Of a stretch of DNA of 64,000 nt, positions 23,655 through 31,673 are shown one piece after another. The translations under genes and the position numbers were made by a program. Position 1 is the first letter of the stretch. Each line of letters begins with the position of its first letter. Below the pieces are notes generated by a model, which did no database searches, had not been told where the DNA came from, and was given only the letters and a program-made list of their open reading frames with translations. The stretch is from Bacillota bacterium (lineage in GTDB: Bacteria > Bacillota > Proteinivoracia > UBA4975): contig JAAYIH010000046.1 in NCBI GenBank assembly GCA_012523545.1, positions 1 through 64,000 of the forward strand. Direction: 5' to 3'.

Positions 23655-25022
23655 TTGAAACGTTCGCGCCAGTTGGGCGAAGAAAGCATCAACAAACTGC
23701 TGGTCAAGTTTTCGGTGCCGGCAATCATAGGCATGCTGGTCAACTCCCTTTACAACATCGTCGACCGCATTTTCGTGGGAAACGGCGTCGGCTCTTTGGG
23801 GTTGTCGGCGATCACCGTTGAATTCCCCCTCACCCTGGTGGTAATGTCCGTTGCCCTGCTGATTGGAGTGGGCAGCGGCACCCTGATTTCCATTCGCCTG
23901 GGGGAAAAGAAGGAAAGTGAAGCCGGGGAAATCCTGGGCAACGCCTTTTTTCTCCTCGTCATCCTGTCTGTTCTCATCACCGTTGTGGGCTTGGCCTGGC
24001 TGGACCCGCTCATGTCCCTGCTGGGCGCCAGCGCAGAAGTCCTGCCCTATGCCCGGGACTATGCCGGCATCATCCTGGCCGGGACCGTCTTCTGGACAGT
24101 GGGCATGGGCATGAATAACATCATAAGGGCCGAAGGCAATCCGCAAGTGGCCATGCTGACCATGCTCATCGGCGCCCTGCTGAACATCGTCCTGGACGCC
24201 GTGTTTATCTTCGCCTTTGGGTGGGGAATCAAAGGCGCAGCCCTGGCCACCATCATCGCCAAGGCGGTTTCTGCCCTGTGGGTGCTGCACTATCTCCTGA
24301 CCCGCAGTCAGGTGCGGCTGCGCCTGGACAAAATCCGCCTGCGCCTCGCCCATATGCTCAGAATTGTCGCCATCGGCTTTGCGCCCTTTGCCCGCCAGCT
24401 GGCCGCCAGCCTCCTCAATGTAATCCTCAACATCAGCCTCAGCACCTACGGCGGCGACCTGGCCCTGGCGGCCATGGGCGTAGTCATGAGCCTCTCCACC
24501 CTTATTTTCATGCCCATCATCGGGCTCGACCACGGGTTGCAGCCTATTATCGGCTACAATCATGGCGCCCGCAACTTTCACCGGGTCAGGGAAGCCTTCG
24601 TCAAAGGTCTGGTTGTCGCCACGGCAGTTTCGGTGCTGGGATTCATTGTCATCAACCTCTTTCCCGCCCAGCTGGTAGCCATGTTCAATGCCAAGGACGC
24701 GGAGCTCATCGCCCTGGGGTCCAGGGCACTGCGCATCTACCTCCTGTTGCTGCCGGTAATCGGCGCCCAGATTATCGGCTCCAGTTACTTCCAGGCCGTG
24801 GGACGCCCGGTACCCGCCGCCATACTGACATTGTCCCGCCAGGTGCTGATCTTAATCCCTGCCCTGCTGATCCTGCCCCCCTTCTTCGGCCTCAACGGGG
24901 TGTTTTACGCCGGGCCCACCGCTGACTTTGTTGCCACCGTCCTCACCGGCCTCTGGGTTGCCGTGGAGATGCGAAAGCTCACAAAAAAAGAACGGGAAAT
25001 GGCGCCCACTCCCGCCCGCTGA
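23655..25022 (+). CDS. MATE-family multidrug exporter (MepA-like), 455 aa
   Basis: Twelve hydrophobic helices form two homologous halves. The N-terminus KFSVPAIIGMLVNSLYNIVDRIFVGNGVG is the classic MATE entry sequence. The second half starts near KIRLRLAHMLRIVAIGFAPFARQL. It would export cationic drugs using a sodium or proton gradient. The start is TTG at 23655 after GGGGAGA. It lies 57 bases after the HTH-Uma2 gene and could share its transcript. A bidirectional terminator follows. Confidence 0.93.
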   Translation: MKRSRQLGEESINKLLVKFSVPAIIGMLVNSLYNIVDRIFVGNGVGSLGLSAITVEFPLTLVVMSVALLIGVGSGTLISIRLGEKKESEAGEILGNAFFLLVILSVLITVVGLAWLDPLMSLLGASAEVLPYARDYAGIILAGTVFWTVGMGMNNIIRAEGNPQVAMLTMLIGALLNIVLDAVFIFAFGWGIKGAALATIIAKAVSALWVLHYLLTRSQVRLRLDKIRLRLAHMLRIVAIGFAPFARQLAASLLNVILNISLSTYGGDLALAAMGVVMSLSTLIFMPIIGLDHGLQPIIGYNHGARNFHRVREAFVKGLVVATAVSVLGFIVINLFPAQLVAMFNAKDAELIALGSRALRIYLLLLPVIGAQIIGSSYFQAVGRPVPAAILTLSRQVLILIPALLILPPFFGLNGVFYAGPTADFVATVLTGLWVAVEMRKLTKKEREMAPTPAR

Positions 25023-25067
25023 AGCCGAATGCCAGCAGCGGACAAGGGAGGTTCCCTTTCTCGCAAT

Positions 25068-25099
25068 AAAGCAGGGCTGTCGCCGGACAGCCCTGCTTT
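25068..25099. terminator. Bidirectional terminator between MATE and alkA genes
   Basis: AAAGCAGGGCTGTC-GCCG-GACAGCCCTGCTTT: 14-bp stem, T-run on the plus strand. Confidence 0.9.
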
Positions 25100-25716
25100 T
25101 ATTTCGCCTGTGTTTGCCCGGACAGCTCCCAGAGGTAGAGAGAAGCCACCGAACAATACGGGGAGTACCTGGCCCGGTATTGCTCAAAATGTTCCCGGGT
25201 CAGCTCCTTTAATCCGTACAGATTCCTGATGCCCCGGCGGATGGCCAGATCACTGTAGCTGAAGACGTTGAGCCGGTTGAGGGAAAAAATCAGCAGCATT
25301 TCCGCCGTCCATACCCCTACCCCGGGCAGGGCGGTGAGACTGGCGATGATTTCCCCGTCCTCCATGGCGGGGAGGGCCTGAAAATCCACCTGGCCGGTAA
25401 TGGCCGCCCTGGCAATGCCCTTGATGTAGCCCGCCTTGCGGGCAGACATGCCGCAGGCCTGGATGACGGAAAGGTCAGCGCTGTCTATAGCCCCGGGACT
25501 AATGACGCCCACTGCTTCCTGCAGCCTGCCCCACACCGTGGCGGCGGCTTTCTTGGAAATCTGCTGGCTGACGACGCTGGAAATCAGGGCGGTAAAGGGA
25601 TCGGGGATGATGGGCCGCCGGATTCTGCCGATCCTGTCCATGGCAGCCCCCAGCTTTTTGTCCCGTTCCTTCAGGTATTGAATTGCTTCATCTCCGTATC
25701 GAAACCAGGCGGGCAT
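25099..25716 (-). CDS. DNA-3-methyladenine glycosylase II-type repair enzyme, 205 aa
   Basis: This is an HhH-GPD superfamily base-excision glycosylase for alkylated purines. The helix-hairpin-helix LTALPGVGVWTAEMLLIFSL and the catalytic aspartate in FSYSDLAIRRG are both visible. ISSVVSQQISKKAAATVW is the family-typical N-terminal helix. It lacks the extra N-terminal domain of Escherichia coli AlkA, like many short bacterial forms. GGAGGAAGGAA precedes the ATG. Confidence 0.92.
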   Translation of the reverse strand: MPAWFRYGDEAIQYLKERDKKLGAAMDRIGRIRRPIIPDPFTALISSVVSQQISKKAAATVWGRLQEAVGVISPGAIDSADLSVIQACGMSARKAGYIKGIARAAITGQVDFQALPAMEDGEIIASLTALPGVGVWTAEMLLIFSLNRLNVFSYSDLAIRRGIRNLYGLKELTREHFEQYRARYSPYCSVASLYLWELSGQTQAK

Positions 25717-25869
25717 TTCCTTCCTCCTCGCACAATGGCACGCATATCCCGCTCAATTGGACCCGGGGCAGGGTTAGTGTTGCCCGCGCAACAAAAATGG
25801 AGTCCCCCTGGATCAGTTCCAATTGAGCCTGCCGACACTGGGCTGCAGATGCCTTCTTTGGCCGCTCCA

Positions 25870-26403
25870 CTAAAGAGTGCATTCCAGCTGGAGGTCCCGG
25901 GGCTCCAGGGCCAGAATCTCCGGAACGATTTCCGCAGCCGGGACGCAACCGAGAGAGGCGTAAAAGGCCTGGGTTTCCACAGCCGGATGGGCCCCGATAT
26001 ACAGCTTTTCCGCCCCCAATTGCCGTGCAGCCTCACAGCACAGCCTGAACAGCTGCCTGCCCAGTCCCCTGCCCCGGTGTTCCCGGGACACATGGAGGTA
26101 GCGCAATTCCCGGTACTGGTTGCGGCTGCCCAGGGGCTTATTCTCAACGCTGGCAAAGCCCACCAGTGCGCCGCCGGCGATGGCGCCGGCCACAAAACCG
26201 CCCTGTTCCAGGCAGCGGCGCAAATCCCGGACGACGCGCCGCTTTTTGTCTGCACCCCACTCATCGACAAAGCTGTCGTCCTTGAGCTTGTATTCCCCCT
26301 GTTCCCAGTACAGGACCTGCCGGGTAACCTGGAAGCGCCGGAAGTTTTCCAGGGCATCAGGGGGCAAATCCTCCAGGCCCAGGGGGCGAACGACAACCTC
26401 CAT
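25870..26403 (-). CDS. GNAT-family N-acetyltransferase, 177 aa
   Basis: The acetyl-CoA binding loop is clear: LRYLHVSREHRGRGLGRQLFRLCCEAARQLG, followed by AHPAVETQAFYASLGC, the conserved strand and helix pair near the C-terminus. The substrate is unknown. The ATG shares one base with the stop of the upstream DUF362-ferredoxin gene, so the two are coupled. The 150 bases between its stop and alkA hold nothing I recognise. Confidence 0.88.
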   Translation of the reverse strand: MEVVVRPLGLEDLPPDALENFRRFQVTRQVLYWEQGEYKLKDDSFVDEWGADKKRRVVRDLRRCLEQGGFVAGAIAGGALVGFASVENKPLGSRNQYRELRYLHVSREHRGRGLGRQLFRLCCEAARQLGAEKLYIGAHPAVETQAFYASLGCVPAAEIVPEILALEPRDLQLECTL

Positions 26404-27557
26404 CAGGCCCGCTTCCTTATCCTGCCCAGGAAGTCCAGGAAGCGATTGTCCCGGCGCAGTTCCACGGCTTTATGTTCGCAAAGTTCGTGGCAACACATGC
26501 ATTCGATGCAAAGGCCGTAGTCGATGGCCTTGGTCTTGCGGTCTATGGCCTGCACGGGGCAACTTTCCACGCACATATTGCAGTGCCTGCAGGCCTTTAG
26601 GTTAACCCGGGGCCGGGCCTTGAGAAAATCGATGACCTTGATGACAAACCGGTAGGTCCGGGGCTTGATGTTGCGCAGGCGCTTGGGCAGTTTAAACCCC
26701 TTGAGCCGGGGAGGCACGGTGTAGTCCCCGGCGATTTCTATATTCTGCAGGGAGGCTTCCCCCAGACCGCTGGCCCGGGCACTGTGCAGGATGGGAATGT
26801 CCTCGATCTCCAGGCCCAGCATGGCCACGGCCACGGTGTCCAGGGCCAGGGGATCGGCGCTCATCAGCAGCTTGCCGGCAGGGTAGACGGTCCCCGCCGT
26901 GGGGCCTTCCCCCTGCATGGCGGTCACTCCGTCCATAATATGCAAGCCCACATTGACGGCCTGGTGAATGTCGGCCAGGACGGCGCCGAAGTCCCGGGGA
27001 TCCGGGGCCAGGCGATGGTATTCAGCCTTGCGCAGGCCGGGAATACAGCCGTAGAGGTTCTTGACGGCGCCGGTAAAAACCCCCGCCGAGTGGGTCTTGA
27101 ACTTGGGCAGGTTGATGACGAAGTCGGCGTCGAACATGGGCCTGGCGATGTACATCTTGCCGCCCAGCCCGCTCCTGGGGACGACCTCCACCACCCCTTC
27201 CCGGTCGAAATTCTTAATCAGGGCCCCCTCCTCCCGGGCCATCTGTTCCAGGCCCGAGACCTTGAAACTCCTGGCAGTGGGGGCAACGCCGGCAATGGCG
27301 CCGCCGGAGCTGTCGCCAATCCAGACCTGACAGCCCAGTCCCTTGAGAATACGGACCAGGGCCCGGACAAACTCGGGGTGGGTGATGGCGGCGGTCTCCG
27401 GCGCCTTGGGGCCGATTAGGTTGACCTTGAGGAGCACCTTCATGCCCGGGGATACGAACCTTTCCCAGCCGCCCAGAAGGGCAATGCCGGCATTGAGCTT
27501 CTGAATCATGCCTTCCGGATTATAATCAGTGCAGTCGCTGATTACCACTCTGGTCAA
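26403..27557 (-). CDS. DUF362 protein with two 4Fe-4S clusters, 384 aa
   Basis: Residues about 30-260 are the DUF362 domain (VLLKVNLIGPKAPETAAITHPEFVRAL, FVINLPKFKTHSAGVFTGAVKNLYGCIPG). The C-terminus carries two cluster motifs, CRHCNMCVESCPVQAI and CIECMCCHELCEH. The family is widespread in anaerobes; its role is unsettled, probably electron transfer. The true start is TTG at 27557 after GAGGAGGTG; the frame stays open upstream only because it runs into the remains of a toxin gene. The GNAT gene follows, coupled. Confidence 0.88.
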   Translation of the reverse strand: MTRVVISDCTDYNPEGMIQKLNAGIALLGGWERFVSPGMKVLLKVNLIGPKAPETAAITHPEFVRALVRILKGLGCQVWIGDSSGGAIAGVAPTARSFKVSGLEQMAREEGALIKNFDREGVVEVVPRSGLGGKMYIARPMFDADFVINLPKFKTHSAGVFTGAVKNLYGCIPGLRKAEYHRLAPDPRDFGAVLADIHQAVNVGLHIMDGVTAMQGEGPTAGTVYPAGKLLMSADPLALDTVAVAMLGLEIEDIPILHSARASGLGEASLQNIEIAGDYTVPPRLKGFKLPKRLRNIKPRTYRFVIKVIDFLKARPRVNLKACRHCNMCVESCPVQAIDRKTKAIDYGLCIECMCCHELCEHKAVELRRDNRFLDFLGRIRKRA

Positions 27558-27559
27558 AC

Positions 27560-27758
27560 TGTACACCTCCTCATTCGTCTCCTTCCCCCTGCCAATTAAC
27601 TCTGCCTGTATTCTCCCTGCCGGGCCTTCCCCTATTGACGCCAGCTTTTTGTCGGCAGTAACCAGCACTGCATCTGCTGTTGCCGCCTAAGCCAAATACA
27701 GGCTGTCACATTCCGTCAGGCCGGTTACAGAGGCAATTTCAATTGCAGAAGGCAATAG
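27560..27758 (-). pseudogene. Remnant of a PIN-domain toxin (FitB/VapC type), C-terminal part only
   Basis: Read on the minus strand, this stretch encodes IEIASVTGLTECDSLYLA, then TAG (27687-27689), then ADAVLVTADKKLAS. This is the typical C-terminal end of a PIN RNase, including the D of TEcDslYLA and the D of VTADKKLA, with one in-frame stop. The N-terminal two thirds, with the first catalytic aspartates, are missing. The antitoxin remnant lies just upstream, so this was once a toxin-antitoxin operon. The frame runs without a stop into the DUF362 gene. Confidence 0.7.
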
Positions 27759-27767
27759 TTTTCTGCT

Positions 27768-27881
27768 TCAATGAGTGAAACCGGAATCCTGGACAGAGCC
27801 TGGGCGCCTGTTGGCAGCAGCCTGGGCCTTCAAGGCAGCCAATATTTCCGGGGGTACATCCCTTATCAAAATATCAGGCAT
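27768..27881 (-). pseudogene. Remnant of a FitA/VapB-type ribbon-helix-helix antitoxin
   Basis: AGGAGGG stands before the ATG at 27881. The first 26 residues (MPDILIRDVPPEILAALK...AAANRR) are the ribbon-helix-helix DNA-binding start of FitA-type antitoxins. The frame then turns into RPGSVQDSGFTH and stops after 37 residues. Normal antitoxins run to about 75-80 residues, so the toxin-neutralising tail is lost. The break is consistent with a deletion joining antitoxin and toxin ends. The peptide could still bind DNA. Confidence 0.7.
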
Positions 27882-27901
27882 GACATACCCTCCTGACAAG
27901 C

Positions 27902-27921
27902 ATGATAGCATTATGATAGCA
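27902..27921. repeat. Direct repeats at the antitoxin promoter
   Basis: ATGATAGCA occurs at 27902-27910 and 27913-27921, an 11-base period, just upstream of the antitoxin remnant. It looks like the old operator of the FitAB-type operon. Confidence 0.5.
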
Positions 27922-27996
27922 AATGCGCAGGAAGATTGCCACTTTTACTTGCAGAATCCTCTTTTGCCGGTATCCCGTATGGGCTGTTTTACCAAA

Positions 27997-28028
27997 CTGG
28001 CTCCTCATCCTCCGGGATAAGGAGCCAG
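27997..28028 (-). terminator. Terminator-like hairpin after fumC
   Basis: CTGGCTCCT and AGGAGCCAG form a 9-bp stem with a longer loop; TTTGG follows on the minus strand. Confidence 0.6.
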
Positions 28029-28036
28029 ATTCCTGT

Positions 28037-29404
28037 TTACACCATGTCTTCGGGACGAACCAGCCGGTCAAACTCTTCTGCCGTCAGGTAGCCCAGGCGC
28101 ACGGCGGCGTCCTTGAGGCGGATTCCCTCTTTATGGGCCAGCTTGGCAATGGCCGCCGCCTTTTCGTAGCCGATGTGGGGGTTGAGGGCGGTGACCAGCA
28201 TCAGGGAATTCTCCAGGTTCTCCCGCATTTTTTCCCTGTTGGGCTTTATGCCGGCAACGCAGTTTTTGTCAAAGGAAACCATGGCATCGGCCAGCAGGCG
28301 CACCGACTGGAGGAAATTATAAATGCACATGGGCATAAACACGTTGAGCTGGAAATTGCCCTGGGAAGCGCCAAAGGCGATGGCAGTGTCATTGGCCATG
28401 ACCTGGCAAGCCACCATGGTCAGGGCCTCGCTCTGGGTGGGGTTGACCTTCCCGGGCATGATGGAACTGCCGGGCTCGTTTTCGGGAATGAAGATTTCCC
28501 CAATCCCGCACCGGGGTCCGCTGGCCAGCCAGCGCACGTCGTTGGCGATCTTCATCAGGTCTGCAGCCAGTGCTTTGAGGGCGCCGTGGCAGTAAGCCAG
28601 AGGCGCCTTGCTGGTCAGAGAGTGGAACTTGTTCTTTGCCGTCACAAACCGGGTCCCCACTTCCCTGCTGATTTCCTCGGCAACCAGTTCGGCAAAGCCC
28701 TCAGGCGCGTTGAGACCGGTGCCCACGGCAGTGCCGCCCAGGGCCAGCTCCCGCAGATCCTCCATGGATTGCAGCACGTACTCCCGATCCTTGACCAGCA
28801 TATGCCGCCAGGCGCTTATTTCCTGGGAAAAGGCAATGGGCACGGCGTCCTGGAGGTGGGTGCGCCCGGTCTTGATAATGCCGGCGTTCTCCTCCTCCAG
28901 CCGGGCCATAGTATTTATAAGCCCCTCCAGAGCTGGCAGCAACCTGTTCTCCAGCTCCACAACGGCAGCGATGTGCATGGCAGTGGGAAAAGTGTCGTTG
29001 GAACTCTGGGACATGTTGACGTGGTCATTGGGGTGAACGGCCTTTTCCCCCATGATTTCATTGGCCCTGCGGGCCACCACTTCATTGACATTCATGTTGG
29101 TCTGGGTGCCGCTGCCTGTCTGCCACACCACCAGGGGAAAGTGCTCGTCCAATTTGCCCTGGCAAATTTCCCGGCAGACCTCCTCGATGGCCTGCAGCCT
29201 GGCATCGTCCAGGCGCCCCAGCTTGTTGTTGGTCCGGGCCGCCGCCTTCTTGAGGATGCCAAAGGCGCGGATAATTTCCAAGGGCATCTTTTCGGTGCCA
29301 ATGCGGAAGTTTTGCAGGCTGCGCTGGGTCTGGGCGCCCCACAGTTTGTCCGCCGGGACCTTGATTTCTCCCATGGTGTCCCTTTCGATTCTGAATTCCG
29401 TCAT
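28037..29404 (-). CDS. fumC: Class II fumarate hydratase, 455 aa
   Basis: This enzyme interconverts fumarate and malate, oxygen-stable and iron-free. The family signature [11 protein letters not shown] with the catalytic serine is present, together with [27 protein letters not shown] and [11 protein letters not shown]. Those last three and the full length favour fumarase over aspartase or argininosuccinate lyase; the aspartase alternative is not excluded by eye. GGGAGG precedes the ATG. It follows the threonine aldolase gene by 60 bases and may be co-transcribed. Confidence 0.92.
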   Translation of the reverse strand: MTEFRIERDTMGEIKVPADKLWGAQTQRSLQNFRIGTEKMPLEIIRAFGILKKAAARTNNKLGRLDDARLQAIEEVCREICQGKLDEHFPLVVWQTGSGTQTNMNVNEVVARRANEIMGEKAVHPNDHVNMSQSSNDTFPTAMHIAAVVELENRLLPALEGLINTMARLEEENAGIIKTGRTHLQDAVPIAFSQEISAWRHMLVKDREYVLQSMEDLRELALGGTAVGTGLNAPEGFAELVAEEISREVGTRFVTAKNKFHSLTSKAPLAYCHGALKALAADLMKIANDVRWLASGPRCGIGEIFIPENEPGSSIMPGKVNPTQSEALTMVACQVMANDTAIAFGASQGNFQLNVFMPMCIYNFLQSVRLLADAMVSFDKNCVAGIKPNREKMRENLENSLMLVTALNPHIGYEKAAAIAKLAHKEGIRLKDAAVRLGYLTAEEFDRLVRPEDMV

Positions 29405-29464
29405 CCTTTTTCCTCCCTGTTCTGCGTTTTTCTGGTCCCAACCATTGGGCCCATTGCAACAAGT

Positions 29465-30493
29465 TTATGCTCCGGGCTGCACCGCGTCGGCCAGAAAGGC
29501 CCGCACCGCCTCTTCGGTGGTGGCCCAGGACGTAACAAGGCGAATGCAAGAGTGTTGGGCATCCACCCTGGACCAGACATAGAAGCCGTACTTCTGCTCC
29601 AACCGGGCAATGAGGCTGTTGGGCAGGATGGGAAAAATCTGGTTGGAAGGGGAATCGGTAAGGAAACGGTATCCCGCCGCAGCCAGGCCCGCGCGCAACA
29701 GCTCCGCCATCCTGTTGGCATGACTGGCCAGGGCAAAAAAGAGATCGTCCCGGAACAGCTCCAGGAACTGCAACCCCAGCAGCCTCCCCTTGGCCAGCAT
29801 GGCGCCCCTCTGCTTCATGACAAAGCGAAAGTCTTCTTTAAGTTGGGGGCGGCAAATCACCAGAGCCTCGCCAATGAGGGCGCCGTTCTTGGTGCCGCCT
29901 ATGTAAAAGGCATCCGTCAATTGAGCAATTGCCTCCAGGCTGAGGTCATTGCCCCGGGCGGTCAGGGCAGAGCCCAGCCGGGCCCCGTCTATGTATAAGT
30001 ATAGCTCATTATCCCGGCAAAATCTGCTCAGGTCTTCCAGTTCCGCCCTGCTGTAAATGGTACCGATTTCGGTAGAGTTGGAAATATAGACCAGCCTGGG
30101 CCTGACCATATGTTCATCGGTGTGAAAATCCAGGACCTCCCGGATTGCAGACGGAGTCAGCTTGCCCTCCCGGCCGGCCACGGCGATGACCTTGTGGCCG
30201 GTGGCCTCCACCGCCCCGGTCTCGTGGACGCAGACATGGCCGGTGTCGGCGGCAATAACCGCCTCGTGGGGACGCAAAAAGGCGGCAATGGCTGTGAAAT
30301 TGGTCTGGGTGCCCCCGGGCAGGAAGTGGATGTCGGCATCATGGCAGCCCATGCGCTCCCTGAGCAGCTCCGCCGCCTGGCGGGAGAACCTGTCCTCGCC
30401 GTAGCCCTCCTCCTGGATGAGGTTGGTATCCAGCAATGCCTGCAAAATCCTGGGATGGGCCCCTTCGCTGTAGTCGTTTTTAAAGCTGTACAT
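29465..30493 (-). CDS. ltaE: Low-specificity L-threonine aldolase, 342 aa
   Basis: This PLP enzyme splits threonine or allo-threonine to glycine and acetaldehyde. The fold type I features are clear: the start FKNDYSEGAHPRIL, HVCVHETGAVEATGHKV, YIDGARLGSAL with the PLP-contacting aspartate and arginine, and YIGGTKNGALIGEAL with the Schiff-base lysine. Length is normal. The gene is divergent from the ArsR regulator, sharing the intergenic operator region. Confidence 0.9.
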   Translation of the reverse strand: MYSFKNDYSEGAHPRILQALLDTNLIQEEGYGEDRFSRQAAELLRERMGCHDADIHFLPGGTQTNFTAIAAFLRPHEAVIAADTGHVCVHETGAVEATGHKVIAVAGREGKLTPSAIREVLDFHTDEHMVRPRLVYISNSTEIGTIYSRAELEDLSRFCRDNELYLYIDGARLGSALTARGNDLSLEAIAQLTDAFYIGGTKNGALIGEALVICRPQLKEDFRFVMKQRGAMLAKGRLLGLQFLELFRDDLFFALASHANRMAELLRAGLAAAGYRFLTDSPSNQIFPILPNSLIARLEQKYGFYVWSRVDAQHSCIRLVTSWATTEEAVRAFLADAVQPGA

Positions 30494-30525
30494 CGTCCTG
30501 CCTCCCGTTGGTCAAATCAGCGTTG

Positions 30526-30561
30526 TTGACAAACTAATTAAGCATATGTTAATATACTTAA
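30526..30561 (+). promoter_or_regulatory. Promoter and imperfect palindromic operator of the ArsR-family gene
   Basis: A consensus TTGACA (30526-30531) is followed at 17 bases by a weak TTAATA. The palindrome TTAAGCATATG...ATACTTAA (30538-30561, 24 bp with three mismatched pairs) covers spacer and -10. Its size, AT richness and place fit an ArsR/SmtB site, so the gene is probably autoregulated. Confidence 0.65.
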
Positions 30562-30593
30562 GCAAGCACTTAAAACTATATGGAGGTATCCTT

Positions 30594-30935
30594 ATGCCCG
30601 CACTCTTGCCCATCCTCAAAGCCGTTGCCGATGAGACCAGGTACAACCTGGTCGAGCTCCTGCTCGCCCACGATTTCTGCGTCCAGGCCCTGGCCCAGCG
30701 GCTGCAGGTGTCCGAATCTGCGGTATCCCAGCATCTGAAAGTTCTCCGGGAAGCCGGAGTGGTCAGGGGGGAAAAGCGGGGCTATTTCACCCACTACCAG
30801 GTGGACCGGGATCTGCTGAAGCAAGCGGCAGCCCAGCTGGCGGCCCTGGCGGAAACGCCGCCCGCGTCCAGGGAATGCAAGGAACACTTCGCCGATGCCC
30901 ATTGTTGCAAAGGAAAAGAGAACAACTGCTGCTGA
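30594..30935 (+). CDS. ArsR/SmtB-family regulator with a cysteine-rich tail, 113 aa
   Basis: A winged helix fills residues 5-85: FCVQALAQRLQVSESAVSQHLKVLREAGVV is the recognition region and KRGYFTHYQVD the wing. The final 20 residues hold C, CC and CC plus histidines (ECKEHF...HCCKGKENNCC), a likely soft-metal or persulfide sensor site. GGAGG is seven bases from the ATG at 30594. No arsenic or metal pump follows directly; the SLC13/ArsB-like gene and CDF genes lie further away. The target may be mainly itself or ltaE. Confidence 0.9.
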   Translation: MPALLPILKAVADETRYNLVELLLAHDFCVQALAQRLQVSESAVSQHLKVLREAGVVRGEKRGYFTHYQVDRDLLKQAAAQLAALAETPPASRECKEHFADAHCCKGKENNCC

Positions 30936-31139
30936 CACAACCAGAATCAGCAAGTGACAGATACATTGGCTGTCCGCAGCCGTCTTGACGGTTTTGCGCC
31001 GGTATGCTACCTTTTGGGTAACGCCTGCCGAAGCAGGCAATATCCAGACTGGTAAAATCCACTTAATTATACCATGAAGGTATTGGCTTTCTCACGGAAA
31101 GCAGTACTGTCATGGTTTTTATTTTTGGGAGGGAATGAA
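30936..31139 (+). other. Long structured leader before the ECF S-component gene
   Basis: These 204 bases lack a gene. They contain the hairpin CCGTC-TTG-GACGG (about 30980-30995), GGTATGCTACCTTTTGGGTAAC and a perfect tetraloop hairpin GCCTGC-CGAA-GCAGGC (31023-31038). Because ECF S-component genes are often under vitamin riboswitches, I compared it with TPP, FMN, cobalamin, THF and preQ1 landmarks and found none. It may be an unrecognised RNA switch or plain spacer. Confidence 0.3.
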
Positions 31140-31673
31140 ATGACCAACACCGCTGCAAAAAAAATAGTCCTGGCGGGGCTTTTCCTGGCCCTGGGCCTGC
31201 TGTTGCCCTTTTTGACCATGCAGATACCCAGCCTGGGCCAGGCTTTGCTGCCCATGCACATCCCCGTCCTCATGGCCGGCTTTGCCCTGGGCGGGCCCTG
31301 GGGGCTGCTCATTGGGCTGGTCACTCCGGTGCTGCGCAGCGTTCTCTTTGGCATGCCGCCCATGTTCCCCCACGCTGCGGCCATGAGCTTTGAACTGGCC
31401 GCCTACGGCCTGTTCACCGGCCTGCTCTATAAAGCGCTGCCCAGGAAAAACTGGTCGGTATACGTTGCCCTGGTCATCGCCATGATTGTGGGGCGAGTGG
31501 TGTGGGGAGCAGCCAGTTTGCTTATCTACGGGCTTCAGGGAAATCCGTTTACCGGGCAGATGTTTATCGCCGGAGCAGTCCTCAACGCCGTCCCCGGCAT
31601 TGTATTGCAACTGGTTTTAATTCCCCTGCTCGTCTTCGCTCTCCAGAGAGCCAGGCTGATGGCCAATGACTGA
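31140..31673 (+). CDS. ECF transporter substrate-binding (S) component, 177 aa
   Basis: Six helices are predicted, with the S-component pattern: LAGLFLALGLLLPF near the N-terminus for contact with the T component, and the GLLIGLVTPVLRSVLFGMPPMFPHAAAMSFELAAYG region lining the ligand pocket. It needs the shared energising module (two ATPases and a T subunit) encoded elsewhere. GGGAGGGAA precedes the ATG at 31140. It overlaps the downstream kinase gene by eight bases, so a substrate that is phosphorylated on entry is likely. Confidence 0.82.
   Translation: MTNTAAKKIVLAGLFLALGLLLPFLTMQIPSLGQALLPMHIPVLMAGFALGGPWGLLIGLVTPVLRSVLFGMPPMFPHAAAMSFELAAYGLFTGLLYKALPRKNWSVYVALVIAMIVGRVVWGAASLLIYGLQGNPFTGQMFIAGAVLNAVPGIVLQLVLIPLLVFALQRARLMAND

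Noticed and set aside
27923-29998. A 691-codon plus-strand frame over fumC and ltaE
   Set aside because: It lies entirely opposite two well-supported enzymes and has no family-like sequence or ribosome site.
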